Shown here: piece after piece, positions 1 through 9,196 of the stretch | Layout: every line of letters starts with the position of its first letter | Numbering within the stretch: position 1 is the first letter of the stretch | DNA from: Thiosymbion sp942492625 | GTDB taxonomy: Bacteria; Pseudomonadota; Gammaproteobacteria; Chromatiales; Chromatiaceae | Length of the DNA stretch: 64,000 bases | Assembly (NCBI GenBank): GCA_942492625.1 | Contig: CALOFM010000016.1 | Location: forward strand, 1 to 64,000 | Direction of reading: 5' to 3' | Program-made: the position numbers and the translations under genes | Notes under the pieces: model-generated | The model's input: only the letters and a program-made list of their open reading frames with translations | The model's database searches: none | What the model was told of the DNA's origin: nothing

Positions 1-316
1 TGGGAGATCGAGAATAATATCTCCGAAAGTCGCCTCGCTATTTCTCGACCGCTCAGCAATGGTCCGGTAGTCTCCGAGTTGGCTGAGAATATGCTCGATA
101 TGGGAATCGTCTGGAAGCTCGTCTTTTAAGAATTCAAGAACTGCTTTGTCATTTGCTTCTCCCTCGTTTTCAGCGAGCGCGAACACCCTCTCGGTCAACG
201 GCCACATCAGCGGCACGCCTGTGTTGAAGCTGATGCCTGCTCCAGCGAACTGGCGACCACGCGGTGGTAAGGAGTTCGTCCAGTTGCTTGAGACTGTCTA
301 GGCTTGTTGGATCCAT
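1..316 (-). pseudogene. SIR2-domain protein, partial (left edge) with apparent frameshift
   Basis: Reading the minus strand from an ATG at 316, the start MDPTSLDSLKQLDELLTT is followed, after removal of one base near 262, by RGRQFAGAGISFNTGVPLMW and then an open frame to the window edge. GAGIS plus a following GVP..W is the NAD-binding signature of SIR2-like domains, which act as NADases or deacetylases and occur in many antiphage systems. The ATG lies one base after the hsdS stop (TGA-A-ATG), so the gene is the next cistron of the fic-hsdM-hsdS operon. Only about 100 residues are visible; the SIR2 call rests on this one motif and position. The frame break may be a mutation or a sequencing error. 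Confidence 0.55.
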
Positions 317-317
317 T

Positions 318-1622
318 TCAGGTGCGCTCAGATGGTTGTGGGAAAGATATACCGGAGACCCGCGTCTTCGCGGTCATCAGTTCGTGAAGGAGGGTGCGGA
401 AGAGGTCTTGGAGTTGCTCGCGCTTTCGCGCGTGAAGAGTAGTTTTCTCTTCTGCGGCATCAATCGCTTCCTGCTCATCAACGGCGGCATCGGAAACTTA
501 AGTGGCGCGATGTCTTTCGGGGAGGTGATCAGCTGGACCGTGAGCCAGCCGGGATCGGTAACCCGCCACTTCGACGGAGATCGACAGTGTTGACAACAGT
601 GGAAGAGAAAACCGGGTGGTTCATGACGCTTTGTGTCCAAGTTCACCGATCAATCCGAGTCGTAGGATTGTGGTCAAAGAGCACGGTACGGCCAGTTGCC
701 GAGGAACGAAGGCAGCGCTTTTTGTTGGTCCGAGAAGTCTGCTTGCGCCTGGTCTTCGCGACGACGATCGAATCTTTTTCGAGCAGGTACAGTCTTCTGG
801 GATTTCAGCGCGGTGACCTTCTCTTGTCAGTTCGGTCGCCCTGATCTCGGAATCCGCCTTTTTCATTGAAATGCCCGGGCTTGATCCCGATCAAGTGCAT
901 ACCGTCGGGCACGTTCGAAGCGACTTCCAATCGCTTGTAGGACATTGCCGATGCTTTGATTTCGCAGACCGTTTCGAACTCCACCACCTCCCAGCTTTCA
1001 GGGACGGGGCCGATTTCGGTTTGTTTTTGGGGTTCGTTGCGGAGGCCTTCGGTGAAGAGCTTGTGCATGAGGGCCTTTTTCAGCTCGGTGGTGGTCTGAA
1101 TGATCCGCTCCTGCGCTTCGATCGCCCGCTGCACCGTCGAAAGGATGTGCGCGATCTTCTTCTGCTCGGGGAGTGGGGGAGGATTGAGTATTGAACTCCC
1201 GTCGTCAATGCTATTTGGAAGTGACGGGGTTGAACTCGCCTTGTAGGAAGCGAGTTCGGGCACTGATGAAGCGCAAAGAGAAGAACGAGTAATGACTTCT
1301 AGGCACCATGTCAGGGAACCGTTCGTCCCTTGTCCGCTTCATCAGGGCTGGGAAGTCGCCGTGGAAATCGGGTCTGCGATTTTCATGCGTGGACTGCTTG
1401 CCAAAAGGATGTCATCAGCTGAATGGTCTGTGATCGATTCGATTGGAACGCTTCAGGCTTCCGTCACGGCCGACTGGAACGTTCAAGACTGTTCCATCTG
1501 CCGAGTGTGTCTACGACGTGGGAGATGCCCTGACCAGCGACAAGTCCTTCGGCGCGATTGAATGCGAACCGTTTGTCAGCTCACGTTGGGAAATTCGCAT
1601 AACCAGCATTCGATCGTTCCGC
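318..1622 (-). pseudogene. hsdS: Type I restriction specificity subunit HsdS, multiply frameshifted
   Basis: The specificity subunit directs a type I restriction-modification complex to its DNA target. Two typical HsdS conserved segments lie in order on the minus strand. The central repeat, around 1010-1190, contains PPPLPEQKKIAHILSTVQ and a helical stretch followed by GPVPESWEVV. The C-terminal repeat, around 345-500, contains DEQEAIDAAEE and QLQDLFRTLLHELMTAKTRV. They are in different frames; the two recognition-domain segments between and before them are only readable piecewise, for example LLEKDSIVVAKT near 750-790. No single frame runs through, so the gene is broken at several points. 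It starts immediately after hsdM and stops at 318-320, directly before the SIR2 start. Confidence 0.6.
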
Positions 1623-3253
1623 TCATACCCCGATCTTCTCCAGAATCTCCCGCAAGGCCTTGTCCGTCTCCCTGGCCTCGGCCTCGATCACATCCAGCTC
1701 GGCGACGATTTCGCCGATCGGCCGGTAGGTCTCGGCATCGCTGGTATGGATGTAGCGGCTGGGGGAGATGTTGTAGTCGTTTTTCTTCAGCTCGGCGTGG
1801 TCGACGATGCGGCTGAGTTTTTCCTCTTCCTTCCACCCGAGGAGGGTGTCGGCGATGCGGGCGATGCCTTCGGGCGGGATGAAGTTCTTGGGGTCGCCCT
1901 TTTCGAAGATCTGGCTGGCGTTGACGAGCAGCACCCTGCCCTGTCGGGACTTCGGCTTGGCCTTGTTGAGGAAGAGGACAATGCCGGGGGCGGTGGTGTT
2001 GTAGAAGAGGTTTTCGGGCAGGTAGAGGACGCTCTCGATGAGATCGTGGTCGACGAACCACTGGCGGACGGTTTTTTCCTTGTTGGTGCCGGCATTGCCC
2101 GAGCCGCGGGAGGCGGCGCCGGTGTCGAGGACGACGGCGGCGCGGCCTTTGTCGTTGAGGCTGGCGTGCATGTGCTGGACCCAGCCCCAGTCGGCGGAGG
2201 ATTTGCCGGGGAAGCCGGCCCCGGCGGGGAAGCGCTCGAGTTCGTCGGCGTCGTAGTCGGCCTCGGTGAACCAGTTCTGGTTCCACATGGGATTGGCGAC
2301 GACGCGGTCGAAGGTGCGCAGCCTGCCCGCTTGGCGAAACTTGGGGTTTTTGAAAGTGTCTCCGATTTCGATCTCGCCCTCGAAGTCGTGGATGATCAGG
2401 TTCATGTTGGCCATGGCCCAGGTGTCGGCAATGTATTCCTGGCCGTAGAGCTTCAAAGGAGTGGGGGCATTGGAGGGGGGACATTCCTGTCCCCTTTCTT
2501 AGTTGTTGGGGGACAGGAATGTCCCCCCTCCTTTTCCTCCATGGCGATCTCGCACTTGATGAGCAGGCCGCCGGAGCCGCAGCAGGGGTCGTAGATTTCC
2601 ATGCCTGGCTCGGGGGCGAGGACGCGGGACATGATGATGCCGACCTCGGGCGGGGTGTAGAACTCGCCGGCGCTCTGGCCACCGCCCTCGGCGAACTTGC
2701 GGATGAGGTATTCGTAGCTCTTGCCGATGATGTCGGCCTCGACGTCGTCTAAGCCCAGGCGTTTGGTGCTGATGGCCTCGATGAGGTTGGAGAGGCGGTC
2801 GTCGTCGATATCGCGCTGGCCGTGGGTGGTGGCGTTGAAGTCGACGCGGTCGATGATGCCCTGCAGGAGCGGGTTTTCCCGGGCGATGGCCCGCATGTGG
2901 GTGGTGACACCCTCGCCGATCTTGTCCGCGAGCTTGCGGATGACGGACCACACCGGCTGCTCTGGATCCTCCGGCACGAGCGGGAGGTAGAAGCGGACGA
3001 GCTTGTGGTCGGCCCTGGCGAGCTGGAAGGCCTTCTTCCGCGAACCGACCTCAGCGGCGATGCGGTCGATCTCGTCGTCGAATACGTCGCACAGGCGCTT
3101 GGTGAAGATCAGCGGGAGGATGTAGTCCTTGTATTTCGGGGCGTCCTTGGCCCCGCGGATGGAGCAGGCGGCATCCCAGATCCAGGATTCGAGTGACTTC
3201 TCTTTGGTATTGTTTGCGGAGCCTTTGCCCGCTTTCTTTTGCCTTCGTACCAT
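1623..3253 (-). pseudogene. hsdM: Type I DNA methyltransferase subunit HsdM, split by a palindromic insertion
   Basis: HsdM is the SAM-dependent N6-adenine methylase of a type I system. The first part (3253 to about 2530) carries the N-terminal HsdM domain, GEFYTPPEV and motif I DPCCGSGG; the second part (2456 to 1623) starts LKLYGQEYIADTWAMANMN and carries catalytic motif IV as NPMW. The two parts lie in different frames, and the break falls exactly at a 23-bp inverted repeat (2472-2531) that is absent from normal hsdM genes. Without that insert the halves would join at the usual place. The gene begins 4 bp after the fic stop, so the two were co-transcribed. Either the protein is lost or two separate fragments are made; loss is more likely. 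Confidence 0.85.
2472..2531. repeat. REP-like palindromic element inserted in hsdM
   Basis: Two perfect 23-bp arms (2472-2494 and 2509-2531) face each other around a 14-bp spacer. Each arm has the core GGGGACAGGAATGTCCCC or its complement, so each arm is itself nearly self-complementary. This G/C-end-rich double hairpin layout is that of REP/BIME units mobilised by RAYT transposases; the family assignment is inference. The insertion interrupts the hsdM frame. No second copy was noticed in this window. Confidence 0.8.
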
Positions 3254-3257
3254 TGGC

Positions 3258-4409
3258 CTATTCCAGCAACTGCAGATAATTCTGGTACCGATAGAGCCGG
3301 TCCCGTTTGCGCTCCCCTACTTCCGCGAGAATACCGGCCGCGATGAGCAGCTCAATGGCCTTGCCTGCGGTGGGCTTGCTGGTTTCGAGCAATCGGGTTA
3401 CCAGCGGCATGGTGATCGCCGGGTGTTCGGGCAAGCGCTCAAAGAGCTGGATGGCCGTCACGGTCGCACCCGGCGTAGCAAGCAAGGTCTCGCGGTCCTC
3501 GCTCACACGTGCGTACAGGGCACGCGCGGTATGGGTCGCGTCTTCTGCGATTTCCGTAACACCGGTCAGGAAGAAGCGGAGCCAGCCGACCCAGTCGCCT
3601 TCGGTCCGAATCGCTTCGAGCCAGCGATAGTAGGCGGCCTGGTTCTGCTTGAGATAGAGGCTCAGGTACAGCAACGGGCTCTTGAGCAGTTGCCCATGGT
3701 CGAGCAGCAGGGCAATAAGCATACGACCCAGGCGGCCGTTGCCATCGAGATAGGGGTGGATGGTCTCGAACTGGACATGCACCAGTGCGATACGCAGCAG
3801 CGGCGCCAGGTCGTCCTCGGCGTGGATGTAGCGCTCGAGATCACCAAGCAGATCGGCTACCCGCTCCGGTGGCGGCGGCACGAACACGGCATTGCCGGGC
3901 CGGCTGCCGCCGACCCAGTTCTGCGAGCGCCTAAGCTCACCGGGCTGCTTGGTGGCGCCGCGAACGCCCAGCATCAGGATGCGGTGGCACTCGTTGAACA
4001 GGCGCGTGCAGATCGGCGTGCCATTCGGCGAGTGGATCTCCTTGAACGCGAAATTAACCGCAGCCACGTAGTTGGTGACTTCCTCGATGTCCTCGATGCT
4101 GGAGGCACCGGGCTGATCGGTCTGTTCCCAGGTCAGCACGTCGACCAGCGTCGCCTGGGTGCCTTCGATCTCCGAGGATAGCAACGCCTCCTTGCGGACG
4201 AAGGCGTAGATGAACCAGTCGAGGGAGGGAATCATCTCGCCGGCAAGATCGAGTCGGGCCAGTGCTGCTTCGGCTTGGCGCAGCGGTTCGGACAGCGTTG
4301 CCAACTGCTGAGCAGTGAGCCGGGGCGGAAGCGGGTCGGGGACGAAGGCTGCGACCGATTCACCGGCAACGGTTGTGGTGACATAGAGTCCTGTGGGCTG
4401 CAAATTCAT
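3258..4409 (-). CDS. Fic-domain protein with C-terminal winged helix
   Basis: Fic proteins transfer AMP (or another nucleotide moiety) to target proteins. The core motif HPYLDGNGRLGR is at residues 218-229, with catalytic His218. An inhibitory helix motif SSEIEG (S/T-x3-E-G/N) sits at 78-83, so this is an N-terminally autoinhibited (class II) Fic protein. The C-terminal ~70 residues look like a winged-helix DNA-binding domain (ITMPLVTRLLETSKPTAGKA). I chose ATG 4409 (MNLQPTG) rather than GTG 4436 because an operator-like palindrome (4411-4426) lies between them. The protein is then 383 residues. It is the first gene of the fic-hsdM-hsdS-sir2 operon and may repress itself through its winged helix. 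Confidence 0.88.
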   Translation of the reverse strand: MNLQPTGLYVTTTVAGESVAAFVPDPLPPRLTAQQLATLSEPLRQAEAALARLDLAGEMIPSLDWFIYAFVRKEALLSSEIEGTQATLVDVLTWEQTDQPGASSIEDIEEVTNYVAAVNFAFKEIHSPNGTPICTRLFNECHRILMLGVRGATKQPGELRRSQNWVGGSRPGNAVFVPPPPERVADLLGDLERYIHAEDDLAPLLRIALVHVQFETIHPYLDGNGRLGRMLIALLLDHGQLLKSPLLYLSLYLKQNQAAYYRWLEAIRTEGDWVGWLRFFLTGVTEIAEDATHTARALYARVSEDRETLLATPGATVTAIQLFERLPEHPAITMPLVTRLLETSKPTAGKAIELLIAAGILAEVGERKRDRLYRYQNYLQLLE

Positions 4410-4410
4410 G

Positions 4411-4488
4411 GTAATGGATTCTTTACCATGCGCCACATGAAGTAAAGCCTTGTTTACTAAAATGCAGGGTAGGTGAAGCCTGCTTTAC
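4411..4488 (-). promoter_or_regulatory. Three-site operator array upstream of fic
   Basis: Three 16-bp palindromic sites of form GTAA-N8-TTAC lie at 4411-4426, 4442-4457 and 4473-4488. The first two match exactly; the third has GTGA in the left half. Sites two and three also share AGCCT in the spacer. Starts are exactly 31 bp apart, about three helical turns, so proteins bound to them would sit on one DNA face. The position just ahead of the fic start suggests autoregulation by the Fic winged helix; this is inference. Confidence 0.65.
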
Positions 4489-4568
4489 CGACGGTGACAC
4501 GCCCAGATTCGGCCTCTTTCTGCACAATCTGAGCGTATCACCGGTCGGAGGTTTTAGTGCCGGGACAG

Positions 4569-4892
4569 TCAGGTAAGTATTTCTGACACTCCGTAAGCGC
4601 CGCAGCACTGTCGGACCGCACACTCATCGATGACGAGCTGGGCTGCGGAGCAATCCAACCCGGCAACGAGGCGCTGAGCCGATGCGTGCGCCTCCTGCGG
4701 CACCCATTCGGGAAAGCGCAGTGGCTGCGCGCGCCGATCGCCTTTCGCGCCGCAGTCGGTATCTGTCGATCTGTTGGTAGTAGTAGTTCTTTCGTATCCA
4801 TCGGTATTCGGTAATGCACCCGGCTGCACCGGGCGCGGCGCGGCCATGCCCGGAATGTCCGCGTCCGGCGCATCCGGACATGGCGCCGGCAC
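4569..4892 (-). pseudogene. Possible remnant of a mobile-element-associated gene
   Basis: A 107-codon open stretch contains PLRFPEWVPQEAHASAQRLV, resembling the start of small uncharacterised proteins found next to integrases (PEWVP... followed by a charged helix). The remaining sequence does not look like a folded conserved protein, is cysteine-rich by chance, and has no clear ribosome site. It lies between the defence operon and the tRNA-Phe fragment, a place where element debris is expected. The call is weak and could be spurious. Confidence 0.2.
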
Positions 4893-4907
4893 CTCGGAGA
4901 CGATGTA

Positions 4908-4957
<50 letters not shown>

Positions 4958-5352
4958 GGCCAGAGGTGCACTGGAGGCGGCAGTGCGGGCTGCGCGAAAA
5001 ACAGCCGCAAGAAAGGCCAACTCACCAAAGTGGACGGGTGCCCTGCAAAACGGCGTTCTTGCGATCGACGAAATCAAACATTTGCGGAAAAATCAATAAG
5101 TATTCCACCAAGCAATCCAATAAGTTTATATACTTTATCAAATCAATATTGCTTACCGGCAACCTTTGACATACATGTATAAAGTTGGTCGGACCGAGCA
5201 ATACCCCTTAACCTACAGGGACTTAAAGCCGCCACAGCATTCCGGCGGCGGCGATTGTACCCGCACAAGGACGGAAAGGTCCCGCGGCAGCCCCGACGAC
5301 GACAGCACCGGCGCACGCCGGAATCACCACTTGAACCGAACGGACAGCACTT
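4958..5352. other. Non-coding, AT-rich leader upstream of glcB
   Basis: No convincing gene is present. From about 5090 to 5190 the composition becomes clearly AT-rich relative to the surroundings (runs such as TTTATATACTTTATC), as expected for a promoter region. A TTGACA hexamer occurs at 5166-5171 but has no good -10 partner at normal spacing, so no promoter is called. From 5230 the sequence is GC-rich again up to the glcB start. Confidence 0.4.
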
Positions 5353-7533
5353 ATGATCGAACGCATCGATGTGGGCGGCCTACGCGTCGCCAAGCCCCTC
5401 TACGACCTGGTGAAGAACGAGATCGCTCCCGGCACCGGTATCGACCCGGACGCCTTCTGGACCTCCTTCGGGGAGATCGTGCGCGACCTCACACCACGCA
5501 ACCGTGAGCTGCTGGCGAAGCGCGACGCGCTCCAGGCCCGCATCGACGAGTGGCACAAGCAGAACCCGGGCCCGGCGGCGGACCCGGCCGCTTACCGGGC
5601 CTTCCTGGAGCAGATCGGCTACCTGGTCCCCGAAGGCGATGAATTCTCGATCAGCACCGAGAACGTGGACGAGGAGATCGCCCATATCGCGGGTCCCCAG
5701 CTCGTTGTCCCGGTGAGCATCCCCCGCTACGCCCTGAACGCCGCCAACGCCCGCTGGGGCAGCCTGTATGACGCGCTCTACGGCACCGACGTCCTGCCGG
5801 AGGACGGCGGCGCGGAGAAGGGCAGCACCTATAACCCTGTACGCGGCGCCAAGGTCGTGGCGTACGCGAACGGCGTCCTCGATCAGGCAGTCCCCCTGGC
5901 CTCCGGTAGCCACGCAGACGTCACCGGTTACGCAGTCGATGGCGGCAAGCTCTCGGCGACTCTGGCGGACGGCGGCACGACAGGCCTCAGCGATGCCGGC
6001 GCCTTCGTCGGATACCGGGAGGACGACGGGCGCCTGGAGTCGATCCTACTGGTCCATAACGGCCTGCACATCGAGATCCAGATCGACCCGACCCACCTGG
6101 TCGGCAAGGACAGCCCCGCCGGGGTGAAGGACGTGGTCCTCGAAGCGGCCGTGACCACCATTCAGGACTGCGAGGACTCGGTCGCCGCGGTGGACGCGGA
6201 AGACAAGGTCGGGGTCTACCGCAACTGGCTCGGACTCATGAACGGCAGCCTCACCGCGAAGTTCCAGAAGGGCGGCAAGCTCACGGACCGGGCCCTGAAC
6301 ACGGACCGTATCTATACCGCGCCCGACGGCTCCGAGCTCACCCTGCACGGGCGCAGCCTGATGCTGATCCGCAACGTGGGGCACCTGATGACCAACGACG
6401 CGGTCCTCACGGCGGATGGCGAAGAGGTCTTCGAGGGCATGCTCGACGCCATGGTGACCGTCCTGGCCGCCATGCACGACCTCAAAGGGCTCGGGAGCCG
6501 CAGCAACTCGCGCACCGGCAGCGTCTACATCGTCAAGCCCAAGATGCACGGCCCCGAGGAAGTCGCGCTTGCCGCCGACCTGTTCGCACGGGTCGAGGAC
6601 GCCTTGGGCCTTGCCCGCAACACGATCAAGATCGGCATCATGGACGAGGAGCGGCGCACCACGGTCAATCTCGCCGAATGCATCCGCGCGGCGCGCGAGC
6701 GGGTCATCTTCATCAACACCGGCTTTCTGGACCGCACCGGGGACGAGATGCACACCGCCATGGAATCGGGCCCCATGATGCGCAAGGGAGACATGAAGGC
6801 CAGCCCCTGGCTACTCGCCTACGAGGACTGGAACGTGGACGTCGGTCTGGCTTGCGGCCTGCGCGGCCGCGCCCAGATCGGCAAGGGAATGTGGACCATG
6901 CCGGACGAGATGCGCGCCATGGTGGAGGTCAAGACGATGCACCCCAACGCAGGTGCCAACTGCGCTTGGGTACCCTCCCCCACGGCAGCGACCCTGCACG
7001 CCATGCATTACCACCAGATCGACGTGGCTGCGCGCCAGGAGGAGTTGGTTGCAGGAGGGCGTCGCGCCAGCCTGGACACCATCCTCCAGTTCCCGGTAGC
7101 CGCAGATCCAAACTGGGGCCAGGAGGAGATCAAGCAGGAGCTCGACAACAACTGCCAGGGCATTCTGGGCTACGTGGTGCGCTGGATCGACCAAGGGGTG
7201 GGTTGCTCCAAGGTACCGGATATCAGTGACATCGGGCTGATGGAGGACCGCGCCACCCTGCGCATCTCCAGCCAGCACGTGGCCAACTGGCTCCATCACG
7301 GGATCGTGAACAAGGATCAGGTCATGGAGTCCCTCAAGCGCATGGCCGAGGTCGTGGATGGGCAGAACGCAGGCGATCCCATGTACCGGCCCTTGGCCCC
7401 GGCCTGCGACGGCATCGCCTTCGAGGCCGCCGCCGACCTGATCTTCAAGGGTCGGGAGATTCCGAACGGCTACACCGAGCCCACGCTGCATGCCAAGAGG
7501 CTCGAGCTCAAGGCGGCCATGGGCGGCGGTTGA
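5353..7533 (+). CDS. glcB: Malate synthase G
   Basis: The enzyme condenses glyoxylate with acetyl-CoA to malate in the glyoxylate/glycolate pathway, in the cytoplasm. The protein is 726 residues, matching the family length (E. coli 723). The sequence GSRSNSRTGSVYIVKPKMHG carries the conserved arginine and lysine around the glyoxylate site, and the isoform-G-specific inserted N-terminal domain is present. The gene stands alone on the plus strand after the island boundary; no isocitrate lyase is in the window, but a glcF-like gene is at 47.5 kb, which fits glycolate use. A terminator-like hairpin follows at 7551. Confidence 0.97.
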   Translation: MIERIDVGGLRVAKPLYDLVKNEIAPGTGIDPDAFWTSFGEIVRDLTPRNRELLAKRDALQARIDEWHKQNPGPAADPAAYRAFLEQIGYLVPEGDEFSISTENVDEEIAHIAGPQLVVPVSIPRYALNAANARWGSLYDALYGTDVLPEDGGAEKGSTYNPVRGAKVVAYANGVLDQAVPLASGSHADVTGYAVDGGKLSATLADGGTTGLSDAGAFVGYREDDGRLESILLVHNGLHIEIQIDPTHLVGKDSPAGVKDVVLEAAVTTIQDCEDSVAAVDAEDKVGVYRNWLGLMNGSLTAKFQKGGKLTDRALNTDRIYTAPDGSELTLHGRSLMLIRNVGHLMTNDAVLTADGEEVFEGMLDAMVTVLAAMHDLKGLGSRSNSRTGSVYIVKPKMHGPEEVALAADLFARVEDALGLARNTIKIGIMDEERRTTVNLAECIRAARERVIFINTGFLDRTGDEMHTAMESGPMMRKGDMKASPWLLAYEDWNVDVGLACGLRGRAQIGKGMWTMPDEMRAMVEVKTMHPNAGANCAWVPSPTAATLHAMHYHQIDVAARQEELVAGGRRASLDTILQFPVAADPNWGQEEIKQELDNNCQGILGYVVRWIDQGVGCSKVPDISDIGLMEDRATLRISSQHVANWLHHGIVNKDQVMESLKRMAEVVDGQNAGDPMYRPLAPACDGIAFEAAADLIFKGREIPNGYTEPTLHAKRLELKAAMGGG

Positions 7534-7550
7534 TATCGAGCCTAAGACCG

Positions 7551-7572
7551 AAGGCCCCACGGACGGGGCTTT
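7551..7572 (+). terminator. glcB: Terminator-like hairpin after glcB
   Basis: AAGGCCCC and GGGGCTTT form an 8-bp stem around a six-base loop, 17 bp after the glcB stop. Only a short T run follows, so termination strength is uncertain. Confidence 0.5.
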
Positions 7573-7805
7573 CCCAGTCCGCAGAAAAAGAGTGGCGAGC
7601 TCGGGGCCATTACCCGGCCCCGGTTTTGGACTCACCTGCGCAGCCAAAACTGCGCTATATTCGCACCCATAACAAAAGCCGTTCCCGGAATGCACGTCCG
7701 CGGCAATTCGGGAGGCGAGGAAAGCAGGCGCAAGGAAGGGCAGACCATGGGGTAACACACAGAACCGCCAACGCGCAACCGCCGCAGGGTGGAGGAGTTT
7801 CAACC

Positions 7806-8147
7806 ATGTCAGCAACGCAAATCGCCGGTCGGGAATTGGAGCTGAAACACAACGGCCACTTGGCCCGCTTCGACGACTGGAACAAGGAAGTTGCGGAGGC
7901 ACTGGCCGCGAAAGAGGGACTGACCCTCACCGAGTGCCAGTGGAGTGTGATCAACTACCTGCGTAAGTACTACGCAGAGTTCGACACCTCCCCGTCGCCG
8001 CGCCTGATCATCAAGGACATCGGCCACGAGCTCACCCTGAACGCACCCTGCACCCGCAAGACACTGGACGCCCTGTTTCCAGGCGGTGGCTGCAAGCAGG
8101 CCTGCCGCGTCGCCGGTCTACCCGAGTACTACTGCCATTCCTGCTGA
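7806..8147 (+). CDS. DsrC/TusE-family sulfur-carrier protein with cysteine-rich tail
   Basis: DsrC proteins carry persulfide or trisulfide sulfur between sulfur-trafficking enzymes and sulfite reductase DsrAB. The 113-residue length, RPRL-like basic loop (SPSPRLIIKDIG) and C-terminal flexible arm fit the family. The arm GGGCKQACRVAGLPEYYCHS ends with a final Cys, giving cysteines at 96, 100, 110 and 113. Canonical DsrC has two redox cysteines separated by ten residues; here C100 and C110 have nine between them, and two extra cysteines are present. An RBS-like GGAGGAG lies 8-14 bp ahead of the ATG. No dsrAB genes are nearby, so it is a stand-alone paralogue and may be a regulatory or TusE-like variant. 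Confidence 0.9.
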   Translation: MSATQIAGRELELKHNGHLARFDDWNKEVAEALAAKEGLTLTECQWSVINYLRKYYAEFDTSPSPRLIIKDIGHELTLNAPCTRKTLDALFPGGGCKQACRVAGLPEYYCHSC

Positions 8148-8194
8148 TTGACCGCGCCCGCCCCTTCGGGGGGCCTTGCGTTTCGTAGAAAAGG

Positions 8195-8230
8195 TGAACC
8201 GCGAAGACACGGAGAACGCAGCGAAGAACG
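8195..8230 (+). repeat. Dispersed intergenic repeat, copy 1
   Basis: The stretch reads TGAACCGCGAAGACACGGAG followed by AACGCAGCGAAGAACG. It closely matches the minus strand of 53441-53480, and more loosely 19116-19147. It lies between the convergent dsrC-like and AEC transporter genes. Confidence 0.55.
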
Positions 8231-8242
8231 CGGGAACGCGGA

Positions 8243-9157
8243 TCACACCATCCACCGCATCAGGAACGGGATGGTAAACACGGCGAGCGCCGTCTGCCCG
8301 GTGATGATGGCCGCCATGAGACGATGATCCCCCCCGAGCTGGCGCGCCAGAATGTAGGCGGAGGTTGCCGTAGGCAGGGCGTTGAACAGGACTGCGACGG
8401 CCAGCGAAACACCAACCACCCCAAGCCAAACACAGCCGAGCCAAGTCAACGCCGGCAGCACCAAGAGCTTCAGGGCCGCGCTCACACCCAGCAGGCGCCC
8501 GCCTTTGCGAGCCGCACCCGGGTCCAGCGCCGCGCCGACCGACAAGAGGCCGAGCGCGAGGGCCGCACGCCCCAGGATTTCCAGCATGGGACCCGCCACC
8601 GGCGGCAGACCGATCCCTGACAGGTTCAGCCCAAGGCCCAACACGCAGGCAAGGATCAAGGGATTGGTCCCCAGCGATCGCCACAACCGGACCCCGACCT
8701 CGCCCCGCCTCTCCCCCCATCGCACCAGCACCGAGACGCTGACCAGGTTCACCAGGGGAACGATCGCGGCCACCGCAACCGCCGCCCGGGCGAGCCCCTC
8801 CTGACCGAAAAGCGCAAAGGAAACGGCCAGCCCCAGGTACGTGTTCATGCGCACTACACCCTGAACGAAGGCGCCGGTCTGCGGACCGTCCATCCCCAGC
8901 AGGGGGCGCAACAGCAAGGCAAGACCGGTTACAACCAGAATCGACCCGTCGATGGCCAGCACCATGGGGAGCATCTCTCCCCATGCCAGCTGCGTCTTGG
9001 CCAAGGTTGCGACGATGAGGGCCGGGAACAGTGCGAAGTAGGTCAGCCGCTCGGCATCCCGCCAGAAGTCCGGTCCGAACCAGCCGCGCCGAAACAGAAA
9101 GGTACCGAGAAAGATAAGCAGAAAGACGGGCAGGACGGCAAGGGCAACCGAGAGCAT
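8243..9157 (-). CDS. AEC-family (auxin efflux carrier-like) permease
   Basis: A 304-residue integral membrane protein with about ten hydrophobic segments running the full length, starting with a membrane segment at residues 1-20 (MLSVALAVLPVFLLIFLGTF). Composition and pattern, including a repeated half with NLSGIGLPPVAG and NALPTATSAYILARQLGGD, match the AEC family, which exports or exchanges small organic anions such as malate. The substrate cannot be read from sequence. The gene converges on dsrC and is followed upstream by the enoyl-CoA hydratase gene, which is transcribed in the same direction with a 39-bp gap. Confidence 0.88.
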   Translation of the reverse strand: MLSVALAVLPVFLLIFLGTFLFRRGWFGPDFWRDAERLTYFALFPALIVATLAKTQLAWGEMLPMVLAIDGSILVVTGLALLLRPLLGMDGPQTGAFVQGVVRMNTYLGLAVSFALFGQEGLARAAVAVAAIVPLVNLVSVSVLVRWGERRGEVGVRLWRSLGTNPLILACVLGLGLNLSGIGLPPVAGPMLEILGRAALALGLLSVGAALDPGAARKGGRLLGVSAALKLLVLPALTWLGCVWLGVVGVSLAVAVLFNALPTATSAYILARQLGGDHRLMAAIITGQTALAVFTIPFLMRWMV

Positions 9158-9196
9158 CAGCGGTTCCGGGGAGTCATGGCGGCAAAGGAGCCGACA

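Noticed and set aside
1443..2594. Long plus-strand open frame of 383 codons
   Set aside because: It runs antisense to hsdM, has the Gly/Val/Asp-rich composition typical of shadows of GC-rich genes, and shows no domain.
5166..5171. TTGACA as glcB promoter
   Set aside because: No acceptable -10 hexamer 16-18 bp downstream.
8154..8183. Terminator after the DsrC-like gene
   Set aside because: The GC-rich fold pairs only four or five bases and has no T run.
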